Shown piece by piece: positions 23,401 through 30,703 of a stretch of 64,000 nucleotides of DNA. The stretch is taken from assembly GCF_003008615.1 (NCBI RefSeq), contig NZ_CP027657.1:2232001-2296000 (forward strand). Reading direction: 5' to 3'. The DNA comes from Pseudomonas mendocina (lineage in GTDB: Bacteria; Pseudomonadota; Gammaproteobacteria; Pseudomonadales; Pseudomonadaceae). Below the pieces are notes generated by a model. That model was not told where the DNA came from. It ran no database searches and was given only the letters and a program-made list of their open reading frames with translations. Within the stretch, counting starts at the first letter, position 1; every line of letters starts with the position of its first letter. The position numbers and the translations under genes were made by a program.

Positions 23401-24199
23401 AGACATGAACCCGCTGTCGGCGCGGGTCTGGCGCGAGTCGCTGTCGCTCCAGGACAGCGGCTTGGATGAAGCCGAAGCACGGCGCCAGGCTGGCTGGCGG
23501 GTGTTCGGCGCCAAGCCGGGGGCCTATGGCGCCGGAGTGCAGAACGCCATCGAGGAGCGTCTGTGGCAGAGCCGTGCCGACCTGGCCGAGGTCTACCTCA
23601 ACTGGGGCGGTTACGCCTACGGCAGCGGCGCCGAGGGCGCGCCCGCGCGGCAGCGCTTCGTCGAGCGCCTGGAGCAGATGCAGGCGGTGCTGCACAACCA
23701 GGACAACCGTGAGCACGACATCCTCGATTCCAACGACTACTACCAGTTCCAGGGCGGCATGCTGGCGGCGGTGGAAACCCTACGTGGGCTCAAGGTGGCC
23801 AGCTACTTTGGCGACAACAGCCAGCCGGACACGCCGCGCATTCGCAGCCTCAAGGAAGAGCTGAGCCGCGTGGTGCGTGCCCGCGCTGCCAACCCCAAGT
23901 GGATCGAAGGCATGAAGCGCCACGGCTACAAGGGCGCCTTCGAGCTGGCCGCGACCATCGACTACCTGTTCGCCTTCGACGCCACCAGCGAACTGGTCGA
24001 TGGCCACCAGTACGCGCTGCTCACCGATGCCTACCTGCTCGACAAGGACACCCGCGACTTTATCCAGCAGCACAACCCCGGCGCGCTCAACGATATCCTC
24101 GAACGCCTGCTGGAAGCCCAGCAGCGCGGCTTGTGGGAGAATCCCGGCGAATACCGAGAGGCGCTGGAGAATCTGCTGCTCGATAGCGAGGAAAGCTGA
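20453..24199 (+). CDS. cobN: Cobaltochelatase large subunit CobN
   Basis: CobN is the hydrogenobyrinic acid a,c-diamide-binding subunit that receives cobalt. The 1248-residue length and family blocks [97 protein letters not shown] and [17 protein letters not shown] are all present. It is followed by a repeat-rich gap and the ATPase component of the same enzyme. No separate cobS or cobT gene is in the window. An exact DnaA-box 9-mer lies at 22729-22737. Confidence 0.98.
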   Translation: [1248 protein letters not shown]

Positions 24200-24548
24200 T
24201 GCGCGTGCTTTTTCTCCCCTCTCCCATTCATGGGAGAGGGGCCGGGGGAGAGGGTTTATCCGGTGACGCCGAGCCCGTAGGGTGGGTTAGCCGCCTGTCG
24301 CCGTGTCTGACCGGCTCACCGAAGTGGTTGCGGCGTAACCCACCATTGGCGCCACACGATGTATCGCCTGGTGGGTTACGCGGCGCGCTACGTTTTTCTG
24401 CAGATATAAGACCGGCGTTCTGCGCCGCTAACCCACCCTACGGGTGCAGCGTGCCCATTGTAGGAGGCGCTTCAGCGGCGACATGCTCGCGGCTAAAGCC
24501 CCTCCCACAAAAGCCAGGTGCGACCGTTCACCTCCACGGATCACTGCC
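24200..24548. repeat. Repeat-filled spacer between cobN and the chelatase ATPase gene
   Basis: No gene is supported. The spacer has three kinds of palindromes: a CCCCTCTCCCA/TGGGAGAGGGG hairpin (24216-24241), a nested pair with an 18-bp outer arm (24274-24291 and 24427-24444, CCCGTAGGGTGGGTTAGC) and a 13-bp inner arm (24333-24345 and 24369-24381), and two opposed REP elements (24460-24481 and 24487-24508). Confidence 0.85.
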
Positions 24549-25550
24549 ATGACCGAACATCATTTCCCCCTCGCCGCCGTGGTCGGCGCCGATTCGCTGA
24601 AGCTGGCGCTGTGCCTGGCGGCCATCGACCCAGCCATCGGTGGGGTGCTGATCGAAGGGCCGCGCGGTATGGCCAAGTCGACCCTGGCGCGTGGTCTGGC
24701 CGATCTGCTGGACGGTGGACGCTTCGTCACCCTGCCGCTGGGGGCGAGCGAGGAGCGCATCGTCGGCACCCTGGATCTGGACGCCGCGCTGGGCGAGGGG
24801 CGGGCGCAGTTTTCCCCAGGCTTGCTGGCTCGCGCCGACGATGGCGTGCTGTATGTCGATGAGGTCAACCTGCTGCCGGATCATCTGGTCGACCTGCTGC
24901 TCGATGCTGCTGCTAGCGGCGTCAACCATGTCGAGCGTGACGGCATTTCCCACCGGCATGCCGCGCGCTTCGTGCTGATCGGTACCATGAATGCCGAGGA
25001 AGGCGAACTGCGCCCGCAACTGCTCGACCGTTTCGGCCTCAACCTGGCCCTCGATGGTCAGCCGCAGCCGGCCGAGCGCGCCGAGATTGTCCGTCGCCGG
25101 CTGGCCTTCGATGCCGACCCTGCTGCCTTTCTGCAGCGCTGGCAAACCGAGCAGGCTGCCCTCGCGACCCGTTGCCAGAAAGCCCGCCATCGCCTGGCCG
25201 ATATCCCGCTGGATGACACCGCCCTAGGCGAGATCAGCCAGCGCTGCTTCGCCGCTGGCGTCGACGGCCTGCGCGCCGATCTGGTCTGGCTGCGCGCTGC
25301 CCGCGCCCATGCCGCCTGGCGTGGCGCAGCGGGCATCGAGCCTGTGGATATCGAGGCGGTGGAGGACTTCGTCCTGCGCCATCGCCGTCGCCAGCTACAA
25401 CCGCCGGCTGCCACACCGCCCGAGCAGAATCAGGCGCCGCAGCAGGTGCAGGAACAGAGCCAGGGCGAAGGGCAGTGGGGCGAGCTGCCGGCGCAGCCGC
25501 AGGCCATGGGCGAGCGACGCGTGCCGCCGCGCTGGCCAAAAAAGTCCTGA
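24549..25550 (+). CDS. chlD: ChlI-like AAA+ ATPase subunit of cobaltochelatase (zero-frame product of the chlD-type gene)
   Basis: The 333-residue zero-frame product is a Mg-chelatase-type AAA+ ATPase: Walker A GPRGMAKST (residues 37-45), the LPLGASEERIVGTLDLDAAL block, Walker B LYVDEVNLL (101-109), and sensor TMNAEEGELRPQLLDRFGL. From about residue 277 it continues into a Pro/Gln/Glu-rich linker typical of ChlD, not of ChlI. It ends WPKKS at a stop placed two codons after an A AAA AAG slippery sequence. CobN-containing genomes without cobST often use ChlI/ChlD-type partners, so the role is ATP-driven cobalt insertion with CobN. Start at 24549 follows the repeat region; the upstream in-frame extension is repeat sequence. 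Confidence 0.93.
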   Translation: MTEHHFPLAAVVGADSLKLALCLAAIDPAIGGVLIEGPRGMAKSTLARGLADLLDGGRFVTLPLGASEERIVGTLDLDAALGEGRAQFSPGLLARADDGVLYVDEVNLLPDHLVDLLLDAAASGVNHVERDGISHRHAARFVLIGTMNAEEGELRPQLLDRFGLNLALDGQPQPAERAEIVRRRLAFDADPAAFLQRWQTEQAALATRCQKARHRLADIPLDDTALGEISQRCFAAGVDGLRADLVWLRAARAHAAWRGAAGIEPVDIEAVEDFVLRHRRRQLQPPAATPPEQNQAPQQVQEQSQGEGQWGELPAQPQAMGERRVPPRWPKKS

Positions 25551-26242
25551 GCATCCGCCCGCGCACAGCCACAGGCGCGGATGCCCGCAACCGGCCCGGA
25601 CGACTCAGCGGCGGCCTGCGTGGCGCCGCCTGCAGCGGTGCGGACGGGCGTATCGATTGGCCGGCGACCCTGCGCCAGGGCCGACCGCAACGCCGCGAAC
25701 AGTTGGTGCTGCGCCCGCGCAGCCAGCAGGCCGAGGAACTCTGGTTGGTGTTGGTCGATGCCTCCGCTTCCACCCGTCGCCATGGTGCACTGAGCCGGGC
25801 CAAGGGCGTGCTCGCCGAGCTGTTCGACAGCGCCTATCGCCAGCGTGCGCGCCTGGCCGTGCTGCAGGCCGGTGGCCGCGAGGCGCAATGGCTGTGGCAG
25901 GGGGGCAAGGCTAGCGCTGAGCTACACCGCTGGCTGCACGAGCTGGGCGCGGGCGGTGGCACGCCGCTGCTCGATGCGCTGAATCAGGCGGGTGACTGGC
26001 TGTCGCGTCGGCAACGAGGGAAGCCGAGCGAACGCCAGCGCCTGCTGATCCTCACCGATGGTCGCCTGCGTGACCTGCCAAACCTGGCGCCGCTGCCGTG
26101 CCCAACCCTGCTGCTCGACACCGAACGTGCGCCCATCCGCCTGGGTCGCGCCCGGCAACTGGCGCAGGCGTTGGAAGCCGACTACCACCATATCGACGAC
26201 CTAGCGCCCGGCGCGCCGGGCCGCACCTGGAGAACCCCATGA
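25475..26242 (+). CDS. chlD: vWA-domain part of ChlD-like chelatase subunit, probably made by -1 frameshift from the ATPase gene
   Basis: This frame encodes a von Willebrand A domain with the MIDAS motif DASAS and the LTDGR segment. It has only a weak GTG start (25475) embedded in the ATPase gene, and its first 23 residues merely read the linker in the wrong frame. Entering it instead by a -1 shift at 25538-25544 joins K332 of the ATPase to VLSIRPRTATG and gives a continuous 564-residue AAA-linker-vWA protein, the normal ChlD architecture (24549-25544 joined to 25544-26242). I favour that reading. The stop overlaps the cobF start as ATGA. If translated alone from GTG it would be 255 residues. 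Confidence 0.88.
   Translation: MGRAAGAAAGHGRATRAAALAKKVLSIRPRTATGADARNRPGRLSGGLRGAACSGADGRIDWPATLRQGRPQRREQLVLRPRSQQAEELWLVLVDASASTRRHGALSRAKGVLAELFDSAYRQRARLAVLQAGGREAQWLWQGGKASAELHRWLHELGAGGGTPLLDALNQAGDWLSRRQRGKPSERQRLLILTDGRLRDLPNLAPLPCPTLLLDTERAPIRLGRARQLAQALEADYHHIDDLAPGAPGRTWRTP
25538..25584 (+). promoter_or_regulatory. dnaX-type programmed -1 ribosomal frameshift signal
   Basis: AAAAAAG at 25538-25544 is in the phase A AAA AAG relative to the ATPase frame, the most efficient bacterial slippery heptamer. Six bases later a stem begins: GCATCCGC (25551-25558) pairs perfectly with GCGGATGC (25577-25584), with further GCGC pairing possible inside the loop. The zero-frame stop (25548-25550) lies in the spacer. 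No clear upstream Shine-Dalgarno stimulator is seen. The -1 frame is exactly the vWA frame. Confidence 0.88.
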
Positions 26243-27003
26243 AAACCCTGCTGCTGGTCGGCATCGGCGCCGGCGACCCGGACTACATCACCTATCAGGC
26301 GATCAAGGCGTTGCGTCGCAGTGACGTGATCTTCCTGATGGACAAGGGCGCGGCCAAGCACAAGCTCAACGCCTTGCGCCGCGAGATCTGCGCGCGCTTT
26401 TTGGACGGCCACACGCCACGCTTCGCCGAAGGTCTGCAGCCTGAGCGCGAGCGCGAGGCAGCGGACTACCGCGCCAGCGTCGACGAACTCAACCGCGACA
26501 AACAGGCGGTGTTCGAGCAACTGATCGACGAGCAGATGGCCGATGGCGAAACGGCGGCCTTTATGGTCTGGGGCGACCCGTCGCTGTACGACAGCAGCAT
26601 CCGCATCATCGAGGCCATCGCCGCGCGCCGTAGCGACTTCACCTATGACGTGATCCCCGGTATCACCAGCCTGCAGGCGCTGACCGCGCGCCACCGCATC
26701 CCGCTCAACAGCATCGGCCGCGCCGTGGAGATCACCACCGGCCGACTACTTGCCGAGGGCTGGCCGCAAGGTGTGGACAGCGTGGCAGTGATGCTCGACG
26801 CCAAGGACACCTACCGGCGGTTTACTGGTCAGGGGCTGACCATTTATTGGGGCGCCTATGTCGGCACTGCCGATGAAATCCTGATCGCCGGCCCGCTGGA
26901 TGAGGTGGCCGAACGCATCGCCACCACCCGCGCCGAAGCGCGTGAGCGTAATGGGTGGATCATGGATAGTTATCTGTTAAGGATAGATAGTACGGAGGAG
27001 TGA
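26239..27003 (+). CDS. cobF: Precorrin-6A synthase (deacetylating)
   Basis: CobF methylates C-1 of the corrin ring with loss of acetate, giving precorrin-6A in the oxygen-dependent pathway. The 254-residue methyltransferase has GIGAGDPDYITYQAIKAL near the N-terminus, MVWGDPSLYDSSIRI and VIPGITSLQALTARHRIPLN. Its ATG overlaps the stop of the vWA frame (ATGA at 26239-26242), so it is translationally coupled to production of the chelatase subunit. It is the last gene of the riboswitch-led block. Confidence 0.96.
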   Translation: MKTLLLVGIGAGDPDYITYQAIKALRRSDVIFLMDKGAAKHKLNALRREICARFLDGHTPRFAEGLQPEREREAADYRASVDELNRDKQAVFEQLIDEQMADGETAAFMVWGDPSLYDSSIRIIEAIAARRSDFTYDVIPGITSLQALTARHRIPLNSIGRAVEITTGRLLAEGWPQGVDSVAVMLDAKDTYRRFTGQGLTIYWGAYVGTADEILIAGPLDEVAERIATTRAEARERNGWIMDSYLLRIDSTEE

Positions 27004-27015
27004 ACTGAGGTGCGG

Positions 27016-27037
27016 TGGACAAGCGAAGCGTTGTCCA
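27016..27037. repeat. Palindromic hairpin after cobF
   Basis: TGGACAA, loop GCGAAGCG, TTGTCCA make a perfect 7-bp stem. The flanks (GGTGCGG ... CAGCC) resemble the GTAGGGTGGA-type repeats elsewhere in the window. It may help end the cob transcript, although only TTTT follows about 8 bases later. Confidence 0.6.
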
Positions 27038-27058
27038 GCCTAAGTTTTAGTGCGGAGA

Positions 27059-27532
27059 TTAGTCGTTTACCGACCAATGCTTTAGTTTGATTATTTGGTA
27101 TTTAAACCATATTGCTACTGGGATTAGCAGGGCTGCCATGACCTCCTGTTCCTTTATTGCGGGTATGAAAGGTATTAAACGAGAACCAAATGACCAAGCG
27201 ATAAATACTCCAGCCCAAAACAAAAGCATGTTATTCATAAGCTTTGCTATAAGGCTAAGAGCCATGGCTAGGCGGAGTTTTTCATGTTTAGGGATTTTTG
27301 CGGTTCGTATAAATGTAATCGCTAAGCATGAAATAATGAAACTCAGTATTATAAGAAAAGAAAAACTGTCCTCTGAGTAACGCCAGTTAATTAGGGTTGC
27401 CAGAAAAGGGCTTACCTCCGTATCTGCACTCAAACCTCCATACTTGTAAAACGCCCACAAAACCCCCATAAGTACTGGAGTAAATAGTAAGCAATATTTT
27501 CCTTCGTTCAGGGATTTCAGAATAAATTTCAT
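27059..27532 (-). CDS. Unrecognised four-helix membrane protein in an AT-rich islet
   Basis: The 157-residue protein has four predicted transmembrane segments (about residues 12-31, 57-76, 88-114 and 130-147), lysine-rich loops (RTAKIPKHEKLRL) and no signal peptide or known catalytic motif. Several lines of sequence here are only about 30-45% GC against roughly 65% around it, and codon use is rich in A/T-ending codons, which points to recent acquisition. The Shine-Dalgarno is weak (AAAGAATG). No partner gene sits next to it. I do not recognise the family. Confidence 0.6.
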   Translation of the reverse strand: MKFILKSLNEGKYCLLFTPVLMGVLWAFYKYGGLSADTEVSPFLATLINWRYSEDSFSFLIILSFIISCLAITFIRTAKIPKHEKLRLAMALSLIAKLMNNMLLFWAGVFIAWSFGSRLIPFIPAIKEQEVMAALLIPVAIWFKYQIIKLKHWSVND

Positions 27533-27766
27533 ATAATCACATTCTTTTTATGGGGTATTGGGGTTTCTGGTTTTCTTCTAGTCAAAGCCTATACCGTATG
27601 GGATAGTAGCCTTAGGATTTCGTATATATCGCGCTAATTTCTTCCCGGTAAACTCGCAGGCCGAGTGCCTGGTAATTGGCCAGGGCAGCCGGGTGGTCGA
27701 AAGTGCAGCAAGTAGGGTGGAAAACCGCAAGGCGTTTTCCACTACCTTCAAGTCAGCCCCGCCGTT
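27533..27766. repeat. Intergenic region with GTAGGGTGGAAAAC-type palindrome
   Basis: No gene is supported. The left half continues the AT-rich islet, including TACCGTATGGGATA and TCGTATATATCGCG. At 27712-27745 the arms GTGGAAAAC (27717-27725) and GTTTTCCAC (27734-27742) form a perfect 9-bp palindrome flanked by GTAGG and TACC, another member of the extragenic repeats seen near cobW and cobN. Confidence 0.6.
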
Positions 27767-29926
27767 TTACAACCAACTCCAAGAAACCCCCGTATACACC
27801 CCAAACCCTTCCCCTGGCGTGGAGCGCGCCACATCAGCACCGTTGTCGTCATAGCCCGGCATCACGGTGGCGGCATAGCGTTTGTCGGTCAGGTTGCGCA
27901 GGTCGAGCCAGGCTTGCCAGTCGTCCTTCGGCGAGGCGTAGCCGAGGGTGGCGCCGAAGGTGGCGTAAGCATCGGCGTAATAGGAATTGGCGTAGTCCAC
28001 GGCGACCTTGGCGGCGTACTGGGTGTTGAGGCCGGCGTAGAAGCCGCTCGGGTGGTCGTAGCGCAGCTCGGCCTGGTAGTAGTGGCGCGGCAGGCCGGGT
28101 AGGCGGTTGTCGCCGAAGGCATCGTCGTCGCGGTAGTGGAAGTCGCTGAAGGTGTAGGCCTGGCGCAGGCTCAGGGCGCCGGCGGCGCCGCCTTGCCACA
28201 GCGGGCTGGTCAGGCCGGCTTCGATGCCTTGGTGTACGGTAGGGCTGGCGTTGGATTCGGCGAAGACGTTGGGCTCGATCTCGACGGTAAGCAGTTCGTG
28301 GCGCACCTGCGAGTAGTAGTAGGTCAGCTCCCACTGGCCCAGTGCGGACTCGCCGCGGCCGCCTACCTCGAAGGTGGTGGCGGTCTGGTTGTCCATCGAG
28401 ATCGGTGCGCGTTGGCGAGAAGCGTACGGCTGGTTATTGGCCGGGAAGCGTAATGGCGAGCTCCAGATCATCGACCAGGCATGTGGAGGTTCCACCGAGC
28501 GGCTGATATTGCCGAATAGCTGTACTTCGGGATTGAGCTGGTAGCGTAGGCCGATGCGCGGTGCGTAGTCCCAAGTGCTTTCGTCGAGCTTGTCGTCGGT
28601 GGCTGGCCAGGTCACCTGCACTTCGCGGCGGGTATGGATCAGCGCCAGGCCGCTGGTCAGCCACAGATCGGGCGTGAGCTCCAGCTCGTTGCCGATATGC
28701 AGCACGGTGTCCGAACCCAGGTGTTCGTAAGCGCGCATCAGGGTGCCGGCTGGGTAGTTCACCGGAGCGCCGACAACAGGTGTCACTGTGATCGGTAACG
28801 CGGCATTCTCCTTCGACTTGCTGCTTGGCAGCGTGGTGGTGTTACGGAAACCCAGGGTCGTGGTGCTGTTAAGACCGAACAGGGTGTGTCGGCGGGTGTA
28901 ATTCAGCGTGCCGCTGACGTCGCTGTAGTCCACGCGAACCCGGTAGGTGTTGCCGTTGGGCGAGCTGTTCTCGACGATATCCATCGGGTAATGGTGATAA
29001 GCCAGGCCCGCCACCAGGGTGGAGTCATCGTCGATCTGCCAGGTGGTCTTGTTGGCCAGCCAGGTGCTGCCAGGTTGGTCACGGTAAGCATCGATCCGCA
29101 GGTTGTTGGCAGCAGCAGCGCGAGGGTTGTGTTTGATGTCTTCCTTTTTCAGGCGGCCCGGTACTTCGTGCTCGGTCTCGCGGTAACGCAGGTAGAAGCG
29201 CGTTTCCAGGTTCTCGTTGAGGCGGTAGCCGAAGTTGCCGGCGATACCTTTGCCCTTGCCCGAGGAGTGATCCTGATAGCCGTCGGTTTCGCTGTCGGTC
29301 AGGGCGAGGTAGTAGTCGAAATCGCCCAGCACCTGGCCGGAGGCGATGCTGCGCTTCTGGTAGCCACGGCTGCCCGCTTCATAGCGCAGTTGCAGCTTGG
29401 GCGCGGTGTAGCCGGTATGGGTGATGTAGTCGATGGCGCCGCCCAGGGCCAGCGAACCACGGTCGAAGCCATTGGCGCCGCGCAGCACTTCGGCGCGACT
29501 TATCCACAGCGGTTCCAGCAGTTCGTAGGGCGTGCCGCCGGGGCCGGTCAGTGGCAGGCCGTCGAGCATGATATGGGTGCCGGAGGCATGCGAGCCGGGG
29601 CCACGGTTGATGCCTGAACCCCGCACACTGATCTTCACGCCTTCGTTGCCGGGGGATTGGGCGTAGACGCCCGGCTGGTAGGCCAGCACGTCGGCGACGC
29701 CGGCCACGCGGCCCTGCTCGACCTTGGCCATATCGACCACATTGGTCGCGCCCGGCACGCGTTTGAGCTCCTCGCGCGCGGCCTCCACTTCGCTCATCTG
29801 GACGCCGCTGATCTGCAGCGAATCGAGCTGCACGGGCTCTTCGGCGAAGGCGCTGTGGCCGCTCAGGCAGGCGAGGGCGAGCAGGGTGAGGCGGGCAGGT
29901 TGGCGGGAAAACGGCAGGGGCAGCAT
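27767..29926 (-). CDS. TonB-dependent outer-membrane receptor (FecA-like)
   Basis: The 719-residue protein starts with a signal peptide (hydrophobic LTLLALACLSGHSAFA, cleaved near residue 28) and has a plug domain (GVADVLAYQPGVYAQ, SVRGSGINRGPGSHASGTHIMLDGLPL) and a beta-barrel with the late LDLRNLTDKRYA motif typical of these receptors. The ligand is unknown. It is 700 bases from the cobalamin block but on the opposite strand and without a riboswitch, so a cobalamin or corrinoid substrate is only a possibility. An inverted repeat (TGACGA/TCGTCA) lies 45 bases upstream. An exact DnaA-box 9-mer lies at 29500-29508. Confidence 0.93.
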   Translation of the reverse strand: MLPLPFSRQPARLTLLALACLSGHSAFAEEPVQLDSLQISGVQMSEVEAAREELKRVPGATNVVDMAKVEQGRVAGVADVLAYQPGVYAQSPGNEGVKISVRGSGINRGPGSHASGTHIMLDGLPLTGPGGTPYELLEPLWISRAEVLRGANGFDRGSLALGGAIDYITHTGYTAPKLQLRYEAGSRGYQKRSIASGQVLGDFDYYLALTDSETDGYQDHSSGKGKGIAGNFGYRLNENLETRFYLRYRETEHEVPGRLKKEDIKHNPRAAAANNLRIDAYRDQPGSTWLANKTTWQIDDDSTLVAGLAYHHYPMDIVENSSPNGNTYRVRVDYSDVSGTLNYTRRHTLFGLNSTTTLGFRNTTTLPSSKSKENAALPITVTPVVGAPVNYPAGTLMRAYEHLGSDTVLHIGNELELTPDLWLTSGLALIHTRREVQVTWPATDDKLDESTWDYAPRIGLRYQLNPEVQLFGNISRSVEPPHAWSMIWSSPLRFPANNQPYASRQRAPISMDNQTATTFEVGGRGESALGQWELTYYYSQVRHELLTVEIEPNVFAESNASPTVHQGIEAGLTSPLWQGGAAGALSLRQAYTFSDFHYRDDDAFGDNRLPGLPRHYYQAELRYDHPSGFYAGLNTQYAAKVAVDYANSYYADAYATFGATLGYASPKDDWQAWLDLRNLTDKRYAATVMPGYDDNGADVARSTPGEGFGVYTGVSWSWL

Positions 29927-29970
29927 GCAAGGGCTCCGTTGAGCGGGCGGCGAGTGTGTCTGATGAGGAA

Positions 29971-29986
29971 TGACGAGGATTCGTCA
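29971..29986. promoter_or_regulatory. Inverted repeat upstream of the TonB receptor
   Basis: TGACGA-GGAT-TCGTCA is a perfect 6-bp inverted repeat with a 4-base spacer, 45-60 bases upstream of the receptor start. It does not match Fur or Zur consensus. It is a candidate operator for an unidentified regulator, perhaps one controlling the receptor. Confidence 0.35.
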
Positions 29987-30102
29987 CCCGCAGGGTGCTG
30001 GCGCGGGGGCACATCATGCCGGTTTTGCCCGTGCTGTGCAGCGGGCCGCTCAGGGAGAAGCAGGGCGGCCGCGCGACTGGCGACCGCCGCTGTGGATAAC
30101 CC

Positions 30103-30591
30103 TCAGGCCAGGCCCGCCTTGTCCAGGCCAAACTGCTTGTCGGCGGAGCCCGGCACAGTGCGGAATGCAACGTTGAGGCGGTTCCAGCCATTGATGGCGA
30201 TCACCAGAAAGCTCAGCTCCGACAGCTCCTGCTCGGAGAACTGCTCTCGCACGCTGGCGTAGATGGCATCGGACACGCCGTGCGCCGATAGCTGGGTCAG
30301 GGCTTCCGTCCATTCCAGTGCGGCGCGCTCCTGTGCCGAGAACAGCGGCGACTCGCGCCACACGGCGACATGGTGCAGGCGCAGTTCGCGGTCGCCATGC
30401 AGTTTCGCTTCCTTCACGTGCATGTCGACGCAGAAGGCGCAGCCGTTGAGCTGCGAGGCGCGCAGCATGACCAGATGGGCCAGCGGCGCAAGAAAGGGGC
30501 TGCGGGTCAGCAGCATGGAAAATTCGGCGTATTTGCCGGAAGCCTTGGGGGAGAGTGCGAAGTAGTCGAGGCGCTGGCTCATGGTGTTCAT
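30103..30591 (-). CDS. AhpD/carboxymuconolactone decarboxylase-family protein
   Basis: The 162-residue protein has the AhpD-like core MLRASQLNGCAFCVDMHVKEA with the CxxC pair Cys51/Cys54 and His58, the redox and proton-relay residues of alkylhydroperoxidase-like proteins. The C-terminal LSFLVIAINGWNRLNVAFR is also typical. The start may be 30591 (MNTMSQ) or 30582 (MSQ). It lies between an AraC regulator and a TonB receptor on the same strand. Peroxide detoxification is the family-level guess; the substrate is unknown. Confidence 0.9.
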   Translation of the reverse strand: MNTMSQRLDYFALSPKASGKYAEFSMLLTRSPFLAPLAHLVMLRASQLNGCAFCVDMHVKEAKLHGDRELRLHHVAVWRESPLFSAQERAALEWTEALTQLSAHGVSDAIYASVREQFSEQELSELSFLVIAINGWNRLNVAFRTVPGSADKQFGLDKAGLA

Positions 30592-30703
30592 CCGTATCCG
30601 CGTTGAGGGGCGTACGACGGCCTGCCCCGGTAGCGGTGAATCTACGCAGAGGTGGCCCAGTCACATAGATCCAATTGTGCGGATTCTGATTGATCCACTT
30701 CGC

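Noticed and set aside
25475..25543. Independent GTG start for the vWA gene
   Set aside because: The first 23 codons only re-read the ATPase linker in another frame, and a textbook frameshift site offers a better route. Kept as an alternative, not as the preferred model.
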